This document shows, in pieces, positions 24,301 through 32,538 of a stretch of DNA of 40,115 bases; the stretch's first letter is position 1; each line of letters starts with the position of its first letter. The translations under genes were made by a program, and so were the position numbers. Where the stretch lies: assembly GCF_001019615.1 (NCBI RefSeq), contig NZ_JNBQ01000035.1, forward strand, positions 1 to 40,115. The letters run 5' to 3'. The stretch comes from Cellulosimicrobium funkei. Lineage in GTDB: Bacteria; Actinomycetota; Actinomycetes; Actinomycetales; Cellulomonadaceae. The notes under the pieces were generated by a model. It worked only from the letters and a program-made list of their open reading frames with translations, was not told the origin of the DNA and searched no databases.

Positions 24301-25791
24301 GAGGTCGGCCCCGCGCGCCTCGACGAGGTCCTCGAGCTGCGACAGCAGCGCCTGTGCGGCGCCGGGGTTGTCGGCCAGGTGGTCGCCACCCAGCGGGCTG
24401 TGGGGCGAGCCGGTGTGCGGCAGCCACTCGAGCCACTCCCAGTCGGCGCGCGAGCGCTGCGACGTCACGGCCGCGAGCACGAGCTCCGACGGCGAGTGCA
24501 GGCCCGCGAGCTGGACGAGGATCCCGCGCGCGACGGCGTCGACCGCGGCCCCCGCCCCGGCGACGCCGAGCGCACCGTCCGTGCGCAGGCGCGCGACGAC
24601 CGGGACGCCGGAGATGGTCGCGCACTGGGCGTGCAGCTTCTCCAGCTCGTTCCAGTACTCGGGCAGCGTGTTGTTCTCGCCCGGCTGGTCGAGCTGGGTG
24701 CGCGACGGCGCGGCGCCGAGCCCGATGCGGACCGAGAGGAAGGCGTCGTGCTCCGGGCGGTGCGTCCACATCAGCCCGCCGAGCCGCCGGACCGCGTCGA
24801 CCGTGTCGCCGACGGACGGGGCCTCCGAGAGGCGCACCGCGCGCTCGACGGCGTGCGTGCGGTCGATCGTCTCGCGCATCGCGACGACCCCCGCCTCGAA
24901 CTGCTCGCGCTGCGCCTTGAGCTTGCGCTTGGCCTGGACCTTCTGGTCGAGGTAGTTGCCGAGCATGAGGATCGGGCTCAGCCCGACGAACACGATCGAC
25001 AGGACGTTCCGCGTGACCGAGTAGAGGATCACGCCCATGAGCAGCGGCGCGACCATGGCCAGGTAGGGGAAGCGCTGCGGCTCCGGGGGCTGCGGCGGCT
25101 TGGGCGCCTTGAGCTTGCGCTCGGGGAAGCGGGCGACGACGCGCGGAGAGCGGTTGAACTCCACGACCGGGCTCGTCGGCGCGAGGCTCGTCGTGCGGTG
25201 CAGCGCGACGACGGACACGACCGTGCTGCCGATCGTCACCGTGTCCGACGACGTGAGCGTCGAGCGCATCATGCGCTGGCCGCCCATGACGAGCCCGTTG
25301 GCCGAGTTGGTGTCCGTGATCTCGATCGTCTCGCCCACCGTGAGGCGGGCGTGCCGCTTGGAGATCTGCGGGTCGCTCAGCCGGATGTCCATGTTGCGGT
25401 CGCGGCCCAGGTAGCTCGTCCCGACGGGCAGCGGGAACTCGCGACCCGCGTCCGGCCCCTCGAGCACGCGCAGGACGGCGACGGCCGCGCCGCGGTCCTG
25501 CCCGGGAGCGTCGAACTGCTCGGAGACCCGCACGATCGACACCGTCGACCCGGACCGCAGTCCCGCCTCCGTGAGGTCGCTCGTCGGCGAGAGCACGCGA
25601 CCCTGGCCCGACCCCGACGGCGCGGTGCCGACCTGGAGCGTGAGCCGGTCCGGGACCGCCGTGCCCGACCGGGTGGGGTCGCCCGCGAACAGGGCCTCGG
25701 CGACGTCGCGCACCGTGGCCGTCGCGTCGGCCGTGACGGCGACGTTGGTCGTGCTGGCGTCGGGGCGGTGCAGCGTGAGCTTGATTCGCAC
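21313..25791 (-). CDS. EssC/EccC-like type VII secretion ATPase with Ubl and FHA domains
   Basis: This 1492-aa membrane motor would power export of the WXG100 protein. Residues 1-90 look like a ubiquitin-like (YukD/EccD-N-type) domain (RIKLTLHRPDASTT... to LRSGSTVSIVRV). Residues 103-198 are a canonical FHA domain with GRDRNMDI, SKRH and TNSANG. Two membrane helices lie at 241-282. ATPase 1 has Walker A GGTTGAGKSE (708-717) and Walker B LIVVDE (811-816). ATPase 2 has GTGGSGKSA (1034-1042) but VDG instead of VDE (1138-1140). ATPase 3 has a degenerate loop SGPPGGGRTT (1313-1322, Lys to Arg). Length and helix placement match Firmicute EssC, which has two FHA domains at this end. GTG 25791 has AGGA upstream. 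A 124-base gap separates it from the FHA/HTH gene. Confidence 0.93.
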   Translation of the reverse strand: MRIKLTLHRPDASTTNVAVTADATATVRDVAEALFAGDPTRSGTAVPDRLTLQVGTAPSGSGQGRVLSPTSDLTEAGLRSGSTVSIVRVSEQFDAPGQDRGAAVAVLRVLEGPDAGREFPLPVGTSYLGRDRNMDIRLSDPQISKRHARLTVGETIEITDTNSANGLVMGGQRMMRSTLTSSDTVTIGSTVVSVVALHRTTSLAPTSPVVEFNRSPRVVARFPERKLKAPKPPQPPEPQRFPYLAMVAPLLMGVILYSVTRNVLSIVFVGLSPILMLGNYLDQKVQAKRKLKAQREQFEAGVVAMRETIDRTHAVERAVRLSEAPSVGDTVDAVRRLGGLMWTHRPEHDAFLSVRIGLGAAPSRTQLDQPGENNTLPEYWNELEKLHAQCATISGVPVVARLRTDGALGVAGAGAAVDAVARGILVQLAGLHSPSELVLAAVTSQRSRADWEWLEWLPHTGSPHSPLGGDHLADNPGAAQALLSQLEDLVEARGADLDTHAELRGPIDPEEGEDTPKPVLPTVVVLVEDDAPVDRSRLTRLVERGADAGVHVVWVAPSVEQLPAACRTFVLVDTVDAAGAPGATAGATSGEVRVGRLSFPVACETVDLATAHEVARILAPVVDVGAPVDDDSDLPRSVSYLTLAGTALAEDPSRLIDAWRENGSLTPRDGSPPVRRKAPTNLRGLVGHSGTEPLYLDLRTQGPHALVGGTTGAGKSEFLQSWVLGMAAAHSPDRVTFLFVDYKGGAAFADCVHLPHTVGLVTDLSPHLVRRALTSLRAELRYREHLLNRKKAKDLASLERTGDPDAPPSLLIVVDEFAALVNEVPEFVDGVVDVAQRGRSLGLHLILATQRPAGVIKDNLRANTNLRVALRMADEDDSTDILGIPMAAHFDPSIPGRGAVKTGPGRITPFQTGYAGGWTTAQPERSRIDIQEMAFGSDIRWELPEPEVEEVTDPGPNDIARVVATISRAATEAAVPVPRKPWLAELAPTYDLARLPNPRTDTMLLLGVEDDPTTQAQPTVFYEPDRDGNMAIYGTGGSGKSATLRTIAVSAAITARGGPVQVYAIDAGASGLRMLEDLPHVGAVISGDDEERVQRVLRTLRDLVDERSARYAAVRAGSLDEYRRLANAPAEPRILLLVDGIGAFRESYEFRPAHAFPVWGAFTAIATDGRQVGVHVVVAGDRAASVPTSLGSTIQKRLVLRLASEDDYLTLGVPKDVLSLTSPPGRGVLDENEVQIAVLGGDPNVALQARELGKLRDAMTRLGIQQAPGVERLPDSFALDSLPEVTGGRPTIGLDDLDIAPVALPARGTFMLSGPPGGGRTTALVTIAQAVRRARAGRVVYLSPRRTSISALDAWDTAATSPEEVVTLLESLTQALDGGSLRPGALTVLVESVTEFTGTPAEQPLVAFVRAATRAEQLVVGEAESSTWGQAWAIAQPFKAGRSGLLLTPGDLDGDTLLGTGLGRIRRADFPPGRGFLVVSGRARKLHVALPR

Positions 25792-25915
25792 GAAGGTTCC
25801 TGTTCAGGTCCGGGAAGAGGGACGGGCAGGCCGGAGGGCTCCGACGGTCGGGCGGCGGTGCGCAGGGCGCGACCAGGAGGGGCGCACGGGACGCGCGCCC
25901 GCGGAGCCGCCGACG

Positions 25916-26617
25916 TCAGCCGTCGTCGGCGAGGTCGAGCAGGGGCAGGTCGGCCGAGGTCACGAGGCGCGACGCCACGGCGTACTCGACGAGGCGCGCA
26001 CGACGGTTCGTCGCGAGCGCGCCGGGGCCGCCGCGCAGCCCCTTGACGCCGATCCGGTCGAGCTTGTCGCACACGTTGTCGAGCTTGCGGTTGAAGCGCG
26101 TCGTCGCCCAGCCCAGCCGGGCGGCGGCCGCGGCCGACGACGGGATCTCCGACAGGCCCGTGCCGTCGCGGCGCAGCATCGGCTCCGCCAGCGCCACGAT
26201 GAGCTGCTTCTGGCTCGTGGTGAAGGTGATCATGCCGATGGTCGTCGCGCCGCCCGACTCGGTGTCCTCCGAGCGGATCTCCTGGTACGGCGCGCCGCGG
26301 AGCTGTGCGGTGAGCTCGTACGTCGTCGGCCCGGCCGTGAACACGATCGACGTCGTCGGGAAGACGATCGGAAGGCGGTTGCCCGGCGAGAGCCAGGACT
26401 GGACCCCGCCGCCCGAGTCGCACACCGTCGCGGAGATGAGGGTCCCGACGTTGGCGAGCCACCAGATGCCGCCCTCGTGCGAGATGCGCAGGAAGCGGCG
26501 GTGCAGGTACGGGTTGTCCTCGATCGCGAGGTCGCCGTCCCGTCCGATGTCGAACGGTTCCCCGTCCACGGACGGGCGGAACCACTCCCCGCAGAACTCG
26601 ACCGCGAGCTCGCTCAC
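25916..26617 (-). CDS. Degenerate FHA plus C-terminal HTH protein
   Basis: This 233-aa cytoplasmic protein has an N-terminal FHA-like fold (about 18-100; PFDIGRDGDLAIEDNPYLHRRFLRIS, read in parts). It keeps the GR pair but has LHRRF where canonical domains have SRxH, and lacks the Asn-Gly of the second phospho-contact (NVGTLIS). The C-terminal half (about 132-220) looks like a winged or tetra-helical HTH: TFTTSQKQLIVALAEPML, SSAAAAARLGWATTRFNRKL and CDKLDRIGVKGLRG. It might be a DNA-binding regulator of the locus or an adaptor protein; neither is proven. The GTG start overlaps the kinase stop (GTGA). Confidence 0.78.
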   Translation of the reverse strand: MSELAVEFCGEWFRPSVDGEPFDIGRDGDLAIEDNPYLHRRFLRISHEGGIWWLANVGTLISATVCDSGGGVQSWLSPGNRLPIVFPTTSIVFTAGPTTYELTAQLRGAPYQEIRSEDTESGGATTIGMITFTTSQKQLIVALAEPMLRRDGTGLSEIPSSAAAAARLGWATTRFNRKLDNVCDKLDRIGVKGLRGGPGALATNRRARLVEYAVASRLVTSADLPLLDLADDG

Positions 26618-28422
26618 GCCGCCTCCCCCGTCACGCAGGCCTTCTGGGGCGCCGCGGAGAACTTGCCGTCCCGGTCCACGATCACCTCGATGCAGACCTG
26701 CTCACCCGGCTTGGCCCGCAGCTCGACGGTCGTCTCGTCGAACGCGTCCTTGTACGGCGAGTCCTCGATCGGGTCGAGCTTCTTCCAGGCGAACATGTCG
26801 CCCTCCTGCGCCTTGTCCGAGTCGTACGCCCAGGTGAACGTCGCGACCTCGCGCGCCGGGTCGTACGTGCCGACCAGGTCGTTCACGGGCGGCACGAGGT
26901 CGCCGAGGTTGTCCGACGGCACGAAGTCGTCGTCCGTGGCGGCCGTCTCCTCGCCGCCCCCGCCGGTGTCCGTGTCGTCCACCGTGGCGTCCGGACGCAG
27001 CAGGAAGAACCCGCCGACCGCGACCGCGACCCCGACGACGCCCGCGAGCGTCGCCCAGAGCGCGCCACGACCGGACCGTTCCTCCGTCGGCGCGACGGCC
27101 GGTCCGCCGTCCTCCGGCCCGGCGGTCCGGTGGACCGTGTCCTCGACCGGGGGCTGACCCCAGGCGCCCGGGCGCCGGGCGCCGGGGTACATCCGGGACG
27201 GGTCCGTGAGCTCCGCGACGGGCGCGTGGCCGCCCGGGCCGACGGCAGACGTCGGCGTGGTGCCCGCGGTGTGCGCGGGCGCGCCCTGGCTCCAGGCCGC
27301 GGGCGCGTAGGGCTGCTGCGGGACGCGCGGTCCGGGCTGCTGCGGCGGGGCGGCCGGTCCGGGCGCGACGGTCTGGCCGGGCCACGGACCGCCCTGCGGA
27401 CCCGGCCGCAGCGGCGTCGTGGGCTGGGTCGGCCGGCTGGGCGCGACGGGTCCCGACGACGTCTCACCGGGCCCCGACGGGTCGATCGACACGACCTGAC
27501 GCAGGCGGGTCCCGGCGTCGTCGTCCGGCTCCTCCTCCTGCACGTGCCCCGTGTCGTCGAGCAGGTCGATCGGGGTGACCGCGTACGACAGCTCGTTCTG
27601 CACCTGCTGGAGCGCGCGGGCGAACGCGAGGACCGTCGGGTAGCGCGACCCGGGGTTCTTCGCCATCGCCGTCGCGAGCACGCGCTCGAGCGAGGCGGGC
27701 ACGTCCGTCCGCCCCGTCGGGGGCAGCGGCGAGGTCTCGATGCGGGAGATGAGGTTGGCGCTCGAGTTCGAGCCGCCGGGCACCTCGAAGGGCGTCCGTC
27801 CCGCGAGGAGCGTGTACGTCGTGGCGGCGAGCGCCCACACGTCCGTCGCGATGCCGCTGCGCGGCGGCTCGGCGAACGACTCGGGCGGTGACCACGGGAT
27901 CGACATGCCCTCGGCCCGCGCGGCGTCGTCGACCGTCGAGGAGATGCCGAAGTCCGTGAGCGCCGGGTGGCCGTACTCGGTCACGAGGATGTTCGCGGGC
28001 TTGATGTCGCGGTGCAGGATCCCCGCGCGGTGCGCCGTCTCCACGGCACCGGCGATCTGGACCGCGGTGCGCAGCGCCTCGGCGACCGAGAGCCGCTCGG
28101 TGCGGTACCGCGCGCCCAGGTTGGGGCGCGAGCAGTACTCCATGGCGAGGTACGGGCGCCCGTCGTCGGCGATGTCCGCCTCGTACATGGTGACGATCGA
28201 CGGGTGCGTCGAGAGCGTCGCCATGAGGTCGGCCTCGGCGTCGAACGCCGCCCGCTGCGAGTGGCTCGACCACTCGTGCAGCAGGACCTTGACGGCGACC
28301 CGCCGGCGGGGGCGCTGCTGCTGGTAGAGGAAGACGTCGGAGAACCCGCCCGAGCCGACCAGCGAGACGTACTCGAAGCCCTTGATCTCCGGCGGAGGGG
28401 ACGGCGCGCGCTTGGTGCTCAC
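26614..28422 (-). CDS. Transmembrane Ser/Thr protein kinase (PknB-like)
   Basis: The protein is 602 aa. The kinase domain spans about 15-275, with glycine loop GSGGFSDV (23-30), catalytic Lys45 (VAVKVL), HRDIKPANI (Asp139) and DFG (157-159), followed by SPPE. All are intact, so an active Hanks-type kinase is expected. A Pro/Gly/Gln-rich cytoplasmic linker (about 300-450) leads to one membrane helix (about 454-475) and an extracytoplasmic domain (about 510-600) that looks Fn3-like and has two Cys (577, 596) likely to form a disulfide. It has no PASTA repeats, so it is not a standard PknB. Both ends overlap neighbours by four bases. Its likely partners are the PP2C two genes upstream and the FHA proteins around it. 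Confidence 0.94.
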   Translation of the reverse strand: MSTKRAPSPPPEIKGFEYVSLVGSGGFSDVFLYQQQRPRRRVAVKVLLHEWSSHSQRAAFDAEADLMATLSTHPSIVTMYEADIADDGRPYLAMEYCSRPNLGARYRTERLSVAEALRTAVQIAGAVETAHRAGILHRDIKPANILVTEYGHPALTDFGISSTVDDAARAEGMSIPWSPPESFAEPPRSGIATDVWALAATTYTLLAGRTPFEVPGGSNSSANLISRIETSPLPPTGRTDVPASLERVLATAMAKNPGSRYPTVLAFARALQQVQNELSYAVTPIDLLDDTGHVQEEEPDDDAGTRLRQVVSIDPSGPGETSSGPVAPSRPTQPTTPLRPGPQGGPWPGQTVAPGPAAPPQQPGPRVPQQPYAPAAWSQGAPAHTAGTTPTSAVGPGGHAPVAELTDPSRMYPGARRPGAWGQPPVEDTVHRTAGPEDGGPAVAPTEERSGRGALWATLAGVVGVAVAVGGFFLLRPDATVDDTDTGGGGEETAATDDDFVPSDNLGDLVPPVNDLVGTYDPAREVATFTWAYDSDKAQEGDMFAWKKLDPIEDSPYKDAFDETTVELRAKPGEQVCIEVIVDRDGKFSAAPQKACVTGEAA

Positions 28423-30077
28423 CGGATCCCCTCGAAGACGAGGGTCACGCCGTCACCGAGGTCGGCCACGTCGCCGTCGACGACCAGGACCGGCTCCGAC
28501 GGGTGCAGGCGCCGCGGCGGCTGGCCAGCGCGCAGGAGCGTGGTCCCGTTGGTCGTCGCCATGTCGCTCACGAGGACGTGCCACCCCTCGAGCGTGATCT
28601 CGAGGTGCGAGCGCGAGATGTCCTGCTGCGGGCTGGGCACCGTCACCAGACGGGGCAGGTCGGCCGCCTGCGACCGGGGCGTGCGCGGGCGCCGGCCCAC
28701 GACGACGGGACGGTCGAGCTCGACCGTCTGCCCCGTCGAGACGAGGACCCGCCCGAGCGGCGGACGGATCGCGAGCTCGGCGTCGCCCTCGAGGGGCCCG
28801 CCGCAGAGCGCGCACGCGTCCCGCGACGGCGGGTTCGCGTGCCCCTGGGCGCACGTGCGCGCGAGGATCTGCTGCTGGCCGGGCCCGGGCGGAGCGCTGA
28901 ACGACGGCGGCGGCGGCACCGGGGCGGCGGCACCGGCGTCCTGCGCGGCCGCGCGCAGGTCCGCGATGGCGGACGAGTGCACCGTGTGGCCGTCGTGGTC
29001 GAGACCGGGGGCGGGCTCGCCCTCGGCCTCGGTGGGCTCGCCGTCGGGGTCGACGACGGTCGCGGCGCGGTGCGCCGCGGCGGGAGTCGCACCCGTCCAC
29101 TCCCGCGGGACGCCCGCGATGAGCCCGTCGCCGGGCGGGGCGGGCGGCGGCAGGGACGGCTCCCCCGCGACCGGCGCCGGGGGGACGGGCGGGGTCACGG
29201 CGTCCGGGGGTGCGGGCTCGTCGTGGTCCTCGTCGTCCTCGGTGCGCACCGCCGCGTCCTCGACGGTCCGCAGGATGGTCGACCCCCACAGGTGCGAGTA
29301 GTCGTCGTCCTCCTCCGGAGCCGCGGCGGCCTCGGACGCCTCGACCGCTGCCGCGGGCTCGTCCGCGACCACCGGCGGGGTCGGGACGTCGGACTCCGGC
29401 TCGGGCGCGATGGTCTCCTCGGGGAGGCGGAGCGTCGCGCCGAGCGGCGGCGCGGCCACCACGGGAACGGACGCGGGCTCCACGGCCGCCGGCTGGACGG
29501 CCGAGCCCCAGGAGGGCCGGTCCCTCGGTGCGGGCTCGGCGACGGGCGCGTCGTCGTCGAGGAGGTCCGTGGCGGCCGGCCGGGCGGGGCGCTCGACGAG
29601 CGGCCACGCGACGGCGCCCGCGAGGACCACGCCGGAGACGAGCGGCAGCGTGGCCGCGTCCCCGAGCAGAGGCTCCCCGGCCGGCGCCTCGTCGAGGGTG
29701 CCGACGACGCCGGTGTCAGAGCGCACGAGCAGCTCGACGACGTCGTCCAGGACGCGCTCGGACCAGGTGGTGACGCCTTCGCCCTCGACCCGCACGCGCT
29801 CGCCGCCGTCGAGCTCGAGGGTGACGGTCACCCGGCCGCGCGCGGCGACGTGGACGCGACGGTCCGCGACGACCGCGACCACGAACGGCGGCACCGTCCG
29901 CAGGCTCGAGCCGAAGGCTCCGGTGAGGACCTGGAGCACCTCGACGACCCCTGCGTCGGTGCCGAGCTGGTCCCAGACCTGCTCGACGAGCGAGGCCTCC
30001 ACCGGACCCGGCAGCACGACGACCGTGCCGCCTCGCACCACGGCGCGTGCGGTTCCCGTGACGTAGCGCAGCGTCAC
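28419..30077 (-). CDS. Zn-ribbon/FHA phosphothreonine-binding protein
   Basis: This 552-aa protein has three parts. The N-terminal domain (about 1-125) is beta-rich and unrecognised (TLRYVTGTARAVVRGGTVVV). A long acidic, Pro/Ala-rich linker follows. The C-terminus has a zinc-ribbon-like unit with HANPPSRDACALCGGPL, preceded by CAQG, and then an FHA domain over the last 100 residues. The FHA domain has the canonical contacts VVVGRRPRTP, ISRSHLEI and ATTNGTTLL. It is expected to bind phosphothreonine made by the adjacent kinase. One possible hydrophobic stretch (about 145-160, LVSGVVLAGAVAWPLV) is too short to call a membrane helix firmly. The GTG start overlaps the PP2C stop by four bases. Confidence 0.88.
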   Translation of the reverse strand: MTLRYVTGTARAVVRGGTVVVLPGPVEASLVEQVWDQLGTDAGVVEVLQVLTGAFGSSLRTVPPFVVAVVADRRVHVAARGRVTVTLELDGGERVRVEGEGVTTWSERVLDDVVELLVRSDTGVVGTLDEAPAGEPLLGDAATLPLVSGVVLAGAVAWPLVERPARPAATDLLDDDAPVAEPAPRDRPSWGSAVQPAAVEPASVPVVAAPPLGATLRLPEETIAPEPESDVPTPPVVADEPAAAVEASEAAAAPEEDDDYSHLWGSTILRTVEDAAVRTEDDEDHDEPAPPDAVTPPVPPAPVAGEPSLPPPAPPGDGLIAGVPREWTGATPAAAHRAATVVDPDGEPTEAEGEPAPGLDHDGHTVHSSAIADLRAAAQDAGAAAPVPPPPSFSAPPGPGQQQILARTCAQGHANPPSRDACALCGGPLEGDAELAIRPPLGRVLVSTGQTVELDRPVVVGRRPRTPRSQAADLPRLVTVPSPQQDISRSHLEITLEGWHVLVSDMATTNGTTLLRAGQPPRRLHPSEPVLVVDGDVADLGDGVTLVFEGIR

Positions 30078-30931
30078 GTCAGACCCCCGATCTGGAGACG
30101 AACATCCCTGGGCAGCGTGTCCTCGTCGACGGCCGGGCCCGGCGCCCCGGCATGGTCGCGCGGTGTCGTGCTCCCGCCGCTCGTGTCGTCGGACACGCCC
30201 GTCGCATCGACGACGACGACTGTGATGTTATCCCGGCCACCGGCCGCGATGGCCTCGTGGACCAGCCGCTCGGCGGCGGCCTGCGGGTCGGGCGTGGAGA
30301 GCAGGACCTCGGCGATCCGCTCGTCCGTGAGCTCGCCCGTCAGCCCGTCCGAGCAGACGAGGACGCGGTCGTGCCGCTCGATCGGCAGGTACCAGAAGTC
30401 CACCTGCGGGGCGTTGCGCGAGCCGAGCGCGCGCGTCACGACGTGCCGACGCGGGTGGGTGAGCGCCTCCGCGGGCGTCAGCAGCCCGGCGTCGACCATC
30501 TCCTGGACCTCCGAGTGGTCGACGCTCACCTGCTCGAGCTGCCCGCCGGCGAGGTGGTAGGTCCGCGAGTCGCCCACGTTGACGACGAGCCAGTACGGGT
30601 TCCCGTCCTGCTCCGAGACCACCACGCCGGTGACGGTGGTGCCCGCCCCCCGGCCGGGCTCGGTGACGATGGCCTGCACGTTCTCCTGCGCGACCGCGAT
30701 CCGGTCGCGGACCTCGTCCGGAGTGACGACGTCGAGGTCGGCGAGCGGCCGGAGCGCCTCGACGGCCGTCGTGCTCGCGACCTCGCCCGCCTCGTGACCA
30801 CCCATGCCGTCGGCGACGAAGAAGACGGAGCGCGAGACGAGGAACCGGTCCTCGTTGAGGAGCCGGCGTGCGCCCCGGTGCGACGCCGCGCCCCAGGCGA
30901 GGTGGACCTCGGCCGGCAGCTCGGTCGTCAT
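30074..30931 (-). CDS. PP2C-type Ser/Thr protein phosphatase
   Basis: This 285-aa cytoplasmic phosphatase would reverse the kinase. The metal-binding motifs are in order and intact: RLLNEDRF (Asp28), FFVADGMGGHEAGE (Asp41, Gly42), VNVGDSRTYHL, VLVCSDGLTGELTDE and GGRDNITVVVVD. A short acidic C-terminal tail follows, and there is no membrane helix, unlike PstP of mycobacteria. The ATG at 30931 overlaps the RDD/FHA gene stop (ATGA), and its stop overlaps the next gene (GTGA). Placement beside kinase and FHA genes makes it the dedicated phosphatase of this locus. Confidence 0.95.
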   Translation of the reverse strand: MTTELPAEVHLAWGAASHRGARRLLNEDRFLVSRSVFFVADGMGGHEAGEVASTTAVEALRPLADLDVVTPDEVRDRIAVAQENVQAIVTEPGRGAGTTVTGVVVSEQDGNPYWLVVNVGDSRTYHLAGGQLEQVSVDHSEVQEMVDAGLLTPAEALTHPRRHVVTRALGSRNAPQVDFWYLPIERHDRVLVCSDGLTGELTDERIAEVLLSTPDPQAAAERLVHEAIAAGGRDNITVVVVDATGVSDDTSGGSTTPRDHAGAPGPAVDEDTLPRDVRLQIGGLT

Positions 30932-32538
30932 GCGGCACCGGGGTGGACGACGATGCGGCGGTCGCCCACGTGGATCGTCGCGCCGACGGGGACGCGCACG
31001 CGGGTCCCGGGCTCGGCGACGCGCGGCGGGGCTCCCGGCACCGAGACGACGGTGCCGTTGGTGGAGCCGCGGTCCGTGAGCCACAGGCCGCTCGGGTCCG
31101 CCCGGAGCTCGGCGTGGGTCTTGGACACGGACCGCGTGGGGTCGTCGACCGCGACGAGGTTCCACGGGCCGCCGTCGGGCGCCTGCGGGTTGCGGCCGAG
31201 GAGGGTCGGTCGGTCGACGGCGCGACGCTCTCCGGACTCGAGCTCGATGACGACCGACACGTCGGGCGCGGGGTCCATGGCACGGACGTCCCGCGCCGTC
31301 ATCCGCGTGCTGTCCCACTCCGCCTCGGCGGGCTCGGGCGTGGCTGCGGCGGCGGGCGCGGTGGCGGCGGGCCTCGCGGCAGGCGCCGCCGGCGTGGACG
31401 GCACCGGTGCGGCGGGGGTCGGCGGCGCGGGAGCGGCGACGGGCGCGGGGCCTCCCCCGACGCCGGGGACGCCGGTGATCAGGCCGCCGCCCGCGGGCGC
31501 GGCGGGCGACGGGAACGCCCAGGGGTCCGGGACCGGAGCGGCAGCCGCCGGCGCCTCCGGGGCGAACGCGCCCGGGGAGGCGGGTGCGACCGGGGTCGCG
31601 GCGCCCTGGCCGCCGACCGGGGCGGGCGGGTACGGCGCGTAGCCCGTCTGAGCAGGTGCGGGGGCGTAGCCGGGCTGGGGCGCCGGCGCGTACCCTCCGG
31701 CCGCGCCGTACCCGGCGCCCGCGGGCGCACCGCTCACGAGCGAGGCCACCCCCTCGAAGCCCGCGCCCGGCGACGCGGGGGCGACACCGCGCACGTCGAG
31801 CACGAGGGAGCGGCCGGCCTTGTCGTGCCACCCCTGCGACCGGCCGGAGGAGTCGAAGCCCGGGCTGAGCAGGACCACGAGGATCCCGCCCGCCGGCACG
31901 ACGCCGACGATGATCCAGCGCAGCGCGGCCCGGCCGAAGCCGATCGGCTCGCGCGTCCCCGCGTCGACCGTGCGGATGCCCGTCAGGAGGTTGCCGAGCG
32001 TCTTGCCCGTCGAGCCCTCCCAGAACCACACCCCGACCCACCAGGCGAGAGCCAGGACGCCGGCCACCACGTAGACGACGAGCATCTTGCCGATCAGCGC
32101 GGCGGCCTCGTCCTGCGTCACGACCTGGACGCTGCCGAGCGGCGCTCCGACGATCGCGAGACCCGCGACGACGACCACCAGCGCGACGAGGCCCGGGACC
32201 GCGACGTCGACCACGTAGGCGAGGAAGCGTCGACCCCGCCCGGCGAACGGGGCGGAGGCCAGAGACGACGACGGCGCGGGTGCGGGCTGGCCGAAGGCCT
32301 TCTGCGTCGCGGCGTACACCTCGGGCTCCGTCGTGGTGTCGGGCGCCGAGTGCGGGGCCGCCGCGTACGGGAGGTCCGATCCCGCGCGTGCGGCGACGGC
32401 CTGGACGCTCCCGACCGGGCCCGCGGCGGGCTCGGCGACCGGCCGCCCCGTCCGGGGGAACGGCTGCCCGCACACCGCGCAGAACGCGGACCCCGAGGAC
32501 TGCGCGGACCCGCAGGCGGCGCACGTCACGTCGCTCAT
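30928..32538 (-). CDS. Zn-ribbon/RDD membrane/FHA fusion protein
   Basis: This 536-aa protein starts with a zinc ribbon (CAACG and CAVCG; Cys 6, 9, 20, 23). It continues with an RDD-type membrane domain of three or four helices (about 105-235; GRGRRFLAYVVDVAVPGLVA, then GSTGKTLGNLLTGIRTVD and SQGWHDKAGRSLVL). A long Ala/Pro/Gly linker then leads to a C-terminal canonical FHA domain (TLLGRNPQAP, SVSKTHAELRAD, DRGSTNGTVV). RDD domains occur in transport-like membrane proteins of unclear activity. Here the FHA domain ties a membrane protein to threonine phosphorylation. It overlaps the transglutaminase-like gene upstream and the PP2C gene downstream, each by four bases. Confidence 0.92.
   Translation of the reverse strand: MSDVTCAACGSAQSSGSAFCAVCGQPFPRTGRPVAEPAAGPVGSVQAVAARAGSDLPYAAAPHSAPDTTTEPEVYAATQKAFGQPAPAPSSSLASAPFAGRGRRFLAYVVDVAVPGLVALVVVVAGLAIVGAPLGSVQVVTQDEAAALIGKMLVVYVVAGVLALAWWVGVWFWEGSTGKTLGNLLTGIRTVDAGTREPIGFGRAALRWIIVGVVPAGGILVVLLSPGFDSSGRSQGWHDKAGRSLVLDVRGVAPASPGAGFEGVASLVSGAPAGAGYGAAGGYAPAPQPGYAPAPAQTGYAPYPPAPVGGQGAATPVAPASPGAFAPEAPAAAAPVPDPWAFPSPAAPAGGGLITGVPGVGGGPAPVAAPAPPTPAAPVPSTPAAPAARPAATAPAAAATPEPAEAEWDSTRMTARDVRAMDPAPDVSVVIELESGERRAVDRPTLLGRNPQAPDGGPWNLVAVDDPTRSVSKTHAELRADPSGLWLTDRGSTNGTVVSVPGAPPRVAEPGTRVRVPVGATIHVGDRRIVVHPGAA

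Noticed and set aside
20890-26046. Very long open frame on the plus strand (over 1700 codons)
   Set aside because: It runs antisense to the ATPase and its neighbours. Its translation is repetitive Arg/Ala/Asp/His-rich sequence with no domain. GC-rich codon structure on the minus strand leaves the opposite frame free of stops.
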